64,000 bases of DNA from Sympetrum striolatum (lineage: Eukaryota > Arthropoda > Insecta > Odonata > Libellulidae), in the NCBI GenBank assembly GCA_947579665.1, contig CANPUZ010000060.1:377501-441500 (forward strand), written 5' to 3'. The notes under the pieces were generated by a model. The model was not told the origin of the DNA. It was given only the letters and a program-made list of their open reading frames with translations, and ran no database searches. The position numbers and the translations under genes were made by a program. Of this stretch, positions 56,421-64,000 are shown in pieces (within the stretch, counting starts at the first letter, position 1; each line of letters opens with the position of its first letter).

Positions 56421-57711
56421 ATTTACTTCGCTTAGACACCGTAAATTTGGCTTAGACTCCACTTATTACGATTTAAGTCCGCTTTATTTGCTGAGAGTCC
56501 TTTCAATTAATATAGAGTCCGATCAATTCGCTTAGAGTCCGCTTTATTTGCTCAGAGCCCAATTAGCTCGAGTTGAAACAGCTTCTTTCGCTGAGAGTCC
56601 GCTTAATTCGCTTAGCCTCCCATTCTCAGCTTCGTGACGGCTTATATCACATAGAAACCGCTTATTTCGCTAAGAGTCTAATAAGCTCGCTTAGAGTCCG
56701 TTTCCTTCGCTTAGAGTCCACTTCATTCGCTTGATTCAAATTATTTAAGTAAGTGAACTCTCATTTCGCTTAGATACCGCTTTATTTGCTTAAATTCTTT
56801 TCTTTCACTTAGAGTCATTTTCTTTGCTAAGAGTCCGCTACATTCGCTTACACTCTTTTTATTTCGCTTAGTGACCGCTTATTTCCTTTATATTCCGCTT
56901 TATTCGTTTAGACTCCTATTATTTCGCCATGTGACAGCTTATTTCGCTTAGACTCTGATATACCAGCATTGAGTCCGATTAATTCCCATAGAGACGGCTT
57001 AGCATGGAAAGCCTTTGTTTAGAGACCACTTAGTTTCTAAGAGACATCTTAACTCGCTTTTAAAACGCTTTAAAACCGCTTTTATTCCTATTAGTTCGGT
57101 CACAGAAAGAACTAATTGGAATTAACAGTTAGTTTAGGTTAAGTTAGGTTTGGTTGTGTCTGGTTGGGTTGGGTTGCTTAGAAATCCATTTACCTCGCTT
57201 TGACATTGTTAATTTCGCTCATACTCCACTTATAACGCTTTTAGTCCACTTTATTTGCTCAGAGTCCCTTCAATAAATTTTTGAGTCCGCTTAATTCGCT
57301 TGGACTCCGATTATTTCGCTTAGTGACGGCTTATTTCGCTTAGAATCCGCTTTTTTTGCTGAAGGTCCACTAAGCTCGCTTTGAGTCCGCTTCTTTCACT
57401 AAGAGTCTGCTTCATTCGCTTATACTCATTTTATTTCGCTTAGTGACCGCTTTTTTCCTTTAGAGTCCGCTTTATTCGCTTAGACTCATATTATTTCGCT
57501 ATATAACAGCAAATTTCGGTTAGACTATGATATGCCCACATTGAATCCGATTACTTCCCATAGATACAGCTTGGCATGGATAGCCTTCGCTTAGAGACCG
57601 CTTAGTTTTTCTAGTGACAGCTTAACTCGTTTATAACATGCTTTGAAACCGATATTATTCCATTTAGTTCGGTCACAGAACGAACTAATCGGAATTAACA
57701 GTTAGTTTAGG
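56421..57711 (+). repeat. A23 - spacer - B20
   Basis: A23 56421-57138, spacer 57139-57177 (TTAAGTTAGG), B20 57178-57711. A12/B11 subtype; private GCATGGAAAGCC and TTGTTTAGAGACC in A23. B20 has GACATTGTTAATTTCGC as in B14. Confidence 0.91.
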
Positions 57712-58656
57712 TTGGGTTAGTTTGGGTTGTGTCTGGTTGGGTTTGGTTGTTTGGGTTGGGTTGGGTTGGTATGTTTGGGTTGGGTTGGGTTGGGTTGGGT
57801 AGGGTTGGGTTGGGTTGGGTTGGGGTTGGTTGGGTTGGGTTGGGTTGGGTTGGGGTAGGTTGGTTTGGGTTGGGTTGGGTTGGGTTGGGTTGGGTAGGGT
57901 TGGGATGGGGTGGGTTGGGTTGGGTTGGGTTGGGTTGGGTTGGGAAGGTTTGGGTTGGGTTGGGTTGGGTTGGGTTGGGGTAGGTTGGGTTTTGTTGGGT
58001 TGGGTAGGGTTGGGATGGGGTGGGTTGGGTTGGGTTGGGTTGGGAAGGTTTGGGTTGGGTTGGGTTGGGTTGGGGTAGGTTGGGTTGGGTTGGGTTGGGG
58101 TAGGTTGGGTTGGGTTGGGTTGGGTTGGGTTGGGTTGGGTACGGTTTGGTTGGGTTGGGATGGGTTTGGTCGGGTTGGGTTGGGTTGGGGTGGGTTGGGT
58201 TGGGTTGGGTTTGGTTGGGTTGGGTTGGGATGGGTTGGGTTGGGTAGGGTTGGGTTGGGTTGGGTTGGGATGGGTTGGGTTGGGTTGGGGTAGGTTGGGT
58301 TGGGTTGGGTTGGGTTGGGTTGGGTTGGGTACGGTTTGGTTGGGTTGGGATGGGTTTGGTTGGGTTGGGTTGGGTTGGGGTGGGTTGGGTTGGGTTGGGT
58401 TGTGTTGGGTAGGGTTGGGTTGGGTTGGGTTGGGTTGCCGTTGGGTTGGGTTGGGTTGGGTTGGGTTGGGTTGGGTTCGGTTGGGTACGGTTTGGTTTGG
58501 TTGGGATGGGTTTGGTTGGGTTGGGTTGGGTTGGGGTGGGTTGGGTTGGGTTGGGTTGGGTTGGGTAGGGTTGGGTTGGGTTGGGTTGGGTTGGGTTGGT
58601 TTGGGTTGGGTTGGGTTGGGTTGGTTTGGGTTGGGTTTGGTTGGGTTGGGTTGGGT
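57712..58656 (+). repeat. Long TTGGG array after B20
   Basis: About 945 bp, related to 30051-30954 and 36875-38383. GTACGG markers at about 58140, 58330 and 58486. Private GGTTTTGTTGGG, GTTGCCGTTGGG (58435) and GGTTCGGTTGGG. Confidence 0.92.
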
Positions 58657-58978
58657 ATTTACTTTGCTTAGACACCGTAAACTTCGCTTAGACTCTTTTT
58701 ATTTCGCTTAGTGACCGCTTATTTCCTTTATATTCCGCTTTATTCGTTTAGACTCCTATTATTTCGCCATGTGACAGCTTATTTCGCTTAGACTCTGATA
58801 TACCAGCATTGAGTCCGATTAATTCCCATAGAGACGGCTTAGCATGGGTAGCCTTTGCTTAGAGACCACTTAGTTTCTAAGAGACATCTTAACTCGCTTT
58901 TAAAACGCTTTAAAACCGCTTTTATTCCTATTAGTTCGGTCACAGAAAGAACTAATTGGAATTAACAGTTAGTTTAGG
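58657..58978 (+). repeat. Chimeric unit: C head with A tail (322 bp)
   Basis: The first ~39 bp are the start of a C13/C15-type unit (ACTTTGCTTAGACACCGTAA, ACTTCGCTTAGACTC). It then jumps to the A23-type 3' part (TTTTTATTTCGCTTAGTGACC, CGCCATGTGACAG, GATATACCAGC, CCACTTAGTTTC). The shared GCTTAGACTC lies at the join. Confidence 0.88.
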
Positions 58979-59017
58979 TTGGGTTAGGTTTGGTTGTGTC
59001 TGGTTGGGTTGGGTTGC
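58979..59017 (+). repeat. 39-bp GT-rich spacer
   Basis: Normal A-to-B spacer, following the A-type tail of the chimera. Confidence 0.85.
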
Positions 59018-59551
59018 TTAGAAATCCATTTACCTCGCTTTGACATTGATAATTTCGCTCATACTCCACTTATAACGCTTTTAGTCCACTTTATTTGCTC
59101 AGAGTCCCTTCAATAAATTTTTGAGTCCGCTTAATTCGCTTGGACTCCGATTATTTCGCTTAGTGACGGCTTATTTCGCTTAGAATCCGCTTTTTTTGCT
59201 GAAGGTCCACTAAGCTCGCTTTGAGTCCGCTTCTTTCACTAAGAGTCTGCTTCATTCGCTTATACTCATTTTATTTCGCTTAGTGACCGCTTTTTTCCTT
59301 TAGAGTCCGCTTTATTCGCTTAGACTCATATTATTTCGCTATATAACAGCAAATTTCGGTTAGACTATGATATGCCCACATTGAATCCGATTTCTTCCCA
59401 TAGATACAGCTTGGCATGGATAGCCTTCGCTTAGAGACCGCTTAGTTTTTCTAGTGACAGCTTAACTCAATTATAACACGCTTTGAAACCGCTTTTATTC
59501 CAATTAGTTCGGTCACAGAACGAACTAATCGGAATTAACAGTTAGTTTAGG
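59018..59551 (+). repeat. Chimeric unit B21: B head with C tail (534 bp)
   Basis: B14/B20-like through CAGCAAATTTCGGTTAG (with GACATTGATAATTTCGC). From GATTTCTTCCC onward it is C-type (ACTCAATTATAAC, GCTTTTATTCCAATTAG). The switch is at about 59365-59391, in a stretch where B and C are identical. Total length equals a normal B. Confidence 0.9.
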
Positions 59552-60032
59552 TTGGGTTAGTTTGGGTTGTGTCTGGTAGGGTTTGGTTATTTGGGTTAGG
59601 TTGGGTTAGGTATGGATGTTTGGGTTGGGTTGGGTTGGGTTGGGTTGGGTTGGGTTGGGTTGGGTTGGGTAGGGTTGGGTTGGGATGGGTTGGTTGGGCT
59701 GGGTTGGGTTTGGTTGGGTTGGGTTGGGTTGGGTTGGGGTAGGTTGGGTTGGGTTGGGTAGGGTTGGGTTGGGTTGGGTAGGGTTTGGTTGGGTTGGGTT
59801 GGGTTGGGTTGGGTTGTGTTGGGTTGGGTTGGGTTGGGTTAGGTTGGGTTGGGTTGGGTTGGGTTAGGTTGGGTTGGGTTGGGTTAGGTTGGGTTGGGTT
59901 GGGTTGGGTTGGGTTGGGTAGGGTTGGGATGGGTTGGGTTGGGTTGGGTTGGGTTAGGTTGGGTTGGGTTGGGTTGGGTTGGGATGTTGGGTTGGGTTGG
60001 GTTTGGTTGGGTTTGGTTGGGTTGGGTTGGGT
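59552..60032 (+). repeat. TTGGG array between B21 and C21, probably fused
   Basis: About 481 bp. It starts as an A-leading array (GGTTATTTGGG, TATGGATGTTTGGG, GGTTGGTTGGGCTGGG) and has a second header element GGGATGTTGGG near 59983 followed by a C-leading end. Confidence 0.9.
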
Positions 60033-60414
60033 ATTTACTTCACTTAGACACCGTAAATTTCGCTTAGACTCCACTTATTACGCTTTTAGTCCACTTTATT
60101 TGCTGAGAGTCTGCTTCTTTCGCTTAGACTCATTTTATTTCGCTTAGTTACCGCTTTTTTTCTTTAGAGTCCGCTTTATTCGCTTAGACTCATATTATTT
60201 CGCTATATAACAGCTCATTTCGTTAAGACTATGATATGCCCACATTGAATCCGATTTCTTCCCATAGATACAGCTTGGCATGGATAGCCTTCGCTTAGAG
60301 ACCGCTTAGTTTTATAGTGACAGCTTAACTCAATTATAACAGGCTTTGAAACCGCTTTTATTCCAATTAGTTCGGTCACAGAACGAACTAATCGGAATTA
60401 GCAGTTAGTTTAGG
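60033..60414 (+). repeat. Satellite unit C21
   Basis: C unit with private TTCACTTAGACACC, CGTTAAGACTATG, GTTTTATAGTGACAG, AACAGGCTTTG and GAATTAGCAG. Confidence 0.91.
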
Positions 60415-60697
60415 TTGGGTTAGTTTGGGTTGTGTCTGGTTGGGTTTGTTTGTTTGGGTTGGGTTGGGTTCGGTTGGGATGTTGGGTTGGGTTGGGTTGG
60501 GTTAGGTTGGGTTGGGTTGGGTTGGGTAGGGTTGGGTTGGGTTGGGTTGGGTTAGGTTGGGTTGGGTTGGGTTGGGTTGGGTTGGGTTGGGTTGGGGTGG
60601 GTTGGGTTGGGTTGGGTTGGGTTGGGTAGGGTTGGGTTGGGTTGGGTTGGGTTGGGTTGGGTTGGGTTGGGTTGGGTTTGGTTGGGTTGGTTTGGGT
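60415..60697 (+). repeat. TTGGG array joining C21 to C22
   Basis: About 283 bp; TTTGTTTGTTTGGG and GGTTCGGTTGGGATGTTGGG in the header. It connects two C units with no A or B between. Confidence 0.92.
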
Positions 60698-61080
60698 ATT
60701 TACTTCGCTTAGACACCGTCAATTTCGCTTAGACTCCACTTATTACGCTTTTAGTCCGCTTTATTTGCTGAGAGTCTGCTTCATTCGCTTAGACTAATTT
60801 TATTTCGCATAGTGACCGCTTTGTTCCTTTAGAGTCCGCTTTATTCGCTTAGACTCATATTATTTCGCTCTATAACAGCACATTTCGCTTAGACTATGAT
60901 ATGCCCACATTGAATCCGATTTCTTCCCATAGATACAGCTTGGCATGGATAGCCTTCGCTAAGAGACCGCTTAGTTTTTCTAGTGACAGCTTAACTCAAT
61001 TATAACACGCTTTGAAACCGCTTTTATTCCAATTAGTTCGGTCAAAGAACGAACTAATCGGAATTAACAGTTAGTTTAGG
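60698..61080 (+). repeat. Satellite unit C22
   Basis: Subtype shared with C23: CACCGTCAATTTCGC and GGTCAAAGAACG in the hairpin loop. Confidence 0.92.
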
Positions 61081-61395
61081 TTGGGTTAGTTTGGGTTGTG
61101 TCTGGTTGGGTTTGGTTGTTTGGGTTGGGTTGGGTTAGGTTGGGATGTTTGGGTTGGGTTGGGTTGGGTTGGGTTGGGTTGGGTAGGGTTGGGTTGGGAT
61201 GGTTTGGGTTGGGTTAGGTTGGGTTTGGTTGGGTGGGGTTGGGATGGGTTGTGGTAGGTTGGGTTGGGTTGGGTAGGGTTGGGTTGGGTTGGGTAGGGTT
61301 GGGTTGGGTTGGGTTGGGTTGGGTTGGGTTGTGTTGGGGTCTGGTTGGGTTGGGTTAGGTTGGGTTGGGTTGGGTTGGGTTGGGTTGGGTTGGGT
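61081..61395 (+). repeat. TTGGG array between C22 and A24
   Basis: About 315 bp; GGTTAGGTTGGGTTTGG, GGGTGGGG and TTGTGTTGGGGTCTGG. Confidence 0.92.
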
Positions 61396-62686
61396 ATTTA
61401 CTTCGCTTAGACACCGTAAATTTGGCTTAGACTCCACTTATTACGATTTTAGTCCGCTTTATTTGCTGAGAGTCCCTTCAATTAATATAGAGCCCGATCA
61501 ATTCGCTTACAGTCCGCTTTATTTGCTCAGTGCCCAATTAGCTCGAGTTGAAACAGCTTCTTTCGCTGAGAGTCCGCTTAATTTGCTTAGCCTCCGATTC
61601 TCAGCTTCGTGACGGCTTATATCACATAGAAACCGCTTATTTCGCTAAGAGTCTAATAAGCTCGCTTAGTGTTCGTTACCTTCGCTTAGAGTCCACTTCA
61701 TTCGCTTGATTCAAATTATTTAAGTAAGTGAACTCTCATTATGCTTAGATACCGCTTTATTTGCTTAAATTCTTTTCTTTCACTTAGAGTCATTTTCTTT
61801 GCTAAGAGTCCGCTACATTCGCTTAGACTCTTTTTATTTCGCTTAGTGACCGCTTATTTCCTTTATATTCCGCTTTATTCGTTTAGACTCCTATTATTTC
61901 GCCATGTGACAGCTTATTTCGCTTAGACTCTGATATGCCAGCATTGAGTCCGATTAATTCCCATAGAGACGGCTTAGCATGGATAGCCTTTGCTTAGAGA
62001 CCGCTTAGTTTCTAAGAGACATCTTAACTCGCTTTTAAAACGCTTTAAAACCGCTTTTATTCCTATTAGTTCGGTCACAGGAAGAACTAATTGGAATTAA
62101 CAGTTAGTTTAGGTTGGGTTAGGTTTGGTTGTGTCTGGTTGGGTTGGGTTGCTTAGAAATCCATTTACCTCGCTTTGACACCGTTAATTTCGCTCATACT
62201 CCACTTATAACGCTTTTAGTCCACTTTATTTGCTCAGAGTCCCTTCAATAAATTTTTGAGTCCGCTTAATTCGCTTGGACTCCGATTATTTCGCTTAGTG
62301 ACGGCTTATTTCGCTTAGAATCCGCTTTTTTCGCTAAAGGTCCACTAAGCTCGCTTTGAGTCCGCTTCTTTCGCTGAGAGTCTGCTTCATTCGCTTATAC
62401 TCATTTTATTTCGCTTAGTGACCGCTTTTTTCCTGTAGAGTCCGCTTTATTCGCTTAGACTCATATTATTTCGCTATATAACAGCAAATTTCGGTTAGAC
62501 TATGATATGCCCACATTGAATCCGATTACTTCCCATAGATACAGCTTGGCATGGATAGCCTTCGCTTAGAGACCGCTTAGTTTTTCTAGTGACAGCTTAA
62601 CTCGTTTATAACATGCTTTGAAACCGATATTATTCCATTTAGTTCGGTCACAGAACGAACTAATCGGAATTAACAGTTAGTTTAGG
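61396..62686 (+). repeat. A24 - spacer - B22
   Basis: A24 61396-62113, spacer 62114-62152, B22 62153-62686. A24 is A12-like (CGCCATGTGACAG) with GAGCCCGATC, CTCAGTGCCC and GTCACAGGAAG in the loop. B22 is B11-like at its end (CAGCAAATTTCGG, CGTTTATAACATGC). Confidence 0.91.
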
Positions 62687-63412
62687 TTGGGTTAGTTTGG
62701 GTTGTGACTGGTTGGGTTTGGTAGTTCGGGTTGGGTTGGGTTGGGATGTTTGGTTTTGTTGGGTTGGGTTGGGATGGGTAGGGTTGGGTTGGGTTGGGTT
62801 GGGTTTGGTTGGGTTGGGTTGGGGTAGGTTGGGTTGGGTTGGGTTGGGTTGGGTTGGGTTGGGTTGGGTAGGGTTGGGTTGGGAAGGGTTGGGTTGGGTT
62901 GGGGTGGGTTGGGTTGGGTTGGGTTGGGTAGGTTTGGGTTGGGTTGGGTTGGGTTGGGGTGGGTTGGGTTGGGTTGGGTTGGGGTGGGTTGGGTTGGGTT
63001 GGGTAGGGTTGGGTTGGGTTGGGATGGGTTGGGTTTGGTTGGGTTGGGTTGGGGTAGGTTGGGTTGGGTTGGGTTGGGTTAGGTTGGGTTGGGTTGGGTT
63101 AGGTTGGGTTGGGTTGGGTTGGGTTGGGTTGGGTAGGGTTGGGTTGGGTTGGGTTGGGTTGGGTTGGGTTAGGTTGGGTTGGGTTGGGTTGGGTTGGGAT
63201 GTTGGGTTGGGTTGGGTAAGGTTGGGTTGGGTTGGGTTGGGTAGGGTTGGGTTGGGTTGGGTTGGGTTAGGTTGGGTTGGGTTGGGTTGGGTTGGGTTGG
63301 GTTGGGTTGGGGTGGGTTGGGTTGGGTTGGGTTGGGTTGGGTAGGGTTGGGTTGGGTTGGGTTGGGTTGGGTTGGGTTGGGTTGGGTTTGGTTGGGTTGG
63401 GTTGGTTTGGGT
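62687..63412 (+). repeat. Long TTGGG array between B22 and C23, probably fused
   Basis: About 726 bp; the header has TTGTGACTGG and GGTAGTTCGGG. A second header element GGGATGTTGGG near 63198 begins a ~215-bp tail that closely follows 60478-60697. Confidence 0.91.
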
Positions 63413-63795
63413 ATTTACTTCGCTTAGACACCGTCAATTTCGCTTAGACTCCACTTATTACGCTTTTAGTCCGCTTTATTTGCTGAGAGTCTGCTTCATT
63501 CGCTTAGACTCATTTTATTTCGCATAGTGACCGCTTTTTTCCTTTAGAGTCCGCTTTATTCGCTTAGACTCATATTATTTCGCTATATAACAGCACATTT
63601 CGCTTAGACTATGATAAGCCCACATTGAATCCGATTTCTTCCCATAGATACAGCTTGGCATGGATAGCCTTCGCTTAGAGACCGCTTAGTTTTTCTAGTG
63701 ATAGCTTAACTCATTTATAACACGCTTTGAAACCACCTTTATTCCAATTAGTTCGGTCAAAGAACGAACTAATCGGAATTAACAGTTAGTTAAGG
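63413..63795 (+). repeat. Satellite unit C23
   Basis: C22 subtype with private GATAAGCCC, GTGATAGCTTAACTC, AACCACCTTTATTCC and GTTAGTTAAGG. Confidence 0.92.
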
Positions 63796-64000
63796 TTGGG
63801 TTAGTTTGGGTTGTGTCTGGTTGGGTTTGGTTGTTTGGGTTGGGTTGGGTTAGGTTGGGATGTTTGGGTTGGGTTGGGTTGGGTTGGGTTGGGTTGGGTT
63901 GGGTAGGGTTGGGTTGGGATGGTTTGGGTTGGGTTAGGCTGGGTTTGGTTGGGTTGGGTTGGGTTGGGGTAGGTTGGGTTGGGTTGGGTAGGGTTGGGTT
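63796..64000 (+). repeat. TTGGG array, cut by the window end
   Basis: 205 bp seen. Same family as 61081-61395 (GATGGTTTGGG, GGTTAGGCTGGG), so an A unit is expected beyond the window. Confidence 0.92.

Noticed and set aside
61741..61926. 61-aa + strand frame within unit A24
   Set aside because: It lies wholly in the 20-bp subrepeat ladder and is broken in sister A units.
1..64000. A true terminal telomere
   Set aside because: Arrays are short, degenerate and interrupted by satellite every few hundred bases, and the window does not end in a pure repeat.
1..64000. tRNA, rRNA, promoters or other conventional genes
   Set aside because: No tRNA-like or rRNA-like sequence, and no credible non-repeat coding region, was found on either strand.

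Overview
The window is 64 kb of eukaryotic satellite DNA with no recognisable protein-coding gene, rRNA or tRNA. It is built almost entirely from two alternating components, all in the same orientation. The first is a G-rich pentanucleotide array (TTGGG on the + strand, with TTAGG, TTTGG, TAGGG, TGGGG and GGGAT variants). The second is a set of AT-rich satellite units made of degenerate 20-bp subrepeats (consensus about TTCGCTTAGAGTCCGCTTTA). TTGGG is one base from the arthropod telomere motif TTAGG, so an insect or other arthropod is the best guess, and subtelomeric or interstitial telomere-like heterochromatin the best guess for location. Both are inferences with modest confidence.

Three unit classes share a common beginning and end and differ mainly in the number of internal subrepeats: A (about 718 bp), B (about 534 bp) and C (about 383 bp). 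The usual order is A - 39-bp GT-rich spacer - B - long array (200 to 1500 bp) - C - array (about 260 to 320 bp) - next A, giving a basic higher-order repeat of about 2.2 to 2.9 kb. Each complete unit ends with a short inverted repeat (arms near ATTAGTTCG and CGAACTAAT, 9-nt loop) about 15 to 25 bp before the G-rich array. Unit boundaries given here are accurate to a few bases, because arrays and units grade into each other.

Layout: 1-6.5 kb is scrambled (missing A or C, one truncated A, one C/B chimera). 6.5-10.8 kb is a nearly perfect 2186-bp tandem duplication. 10.8-23 kb is a regular A-B-C series with long arrays. 23-26 kb, 43-46 kb and 50.7-53.7 kb each hold a C unit interrupted by the same 1351-bp DNA transposon with terminal inverted repeats. 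27.8-42 kb is a duplicated 6.8 to 7.4 kb block. 39-54 kb is a tandem duplication of about 7.51 kb whose junction lies in a TTGGG array at about 46.47-46.50 kb. 58.6-61 kb holds two chimeric units and a C-C run. The window ends inside an array.

The interesting biology is genome dynamics. Many rearrangement breakpoints fall inside the TTGGG arrays, with a few inside units, which suggests that unequal exchange through the G-rich arrays reshuffles and amplifies the units. A single transposon insertion has been carried passively to three copies and serves as a lineage marker. The long open frames in this window (PTQPN-type repeats on the - strand, GWVGL-type on the + strand) follow from a 5-bp repeat that has no stop codon in any frame, and are not annotated as genes.
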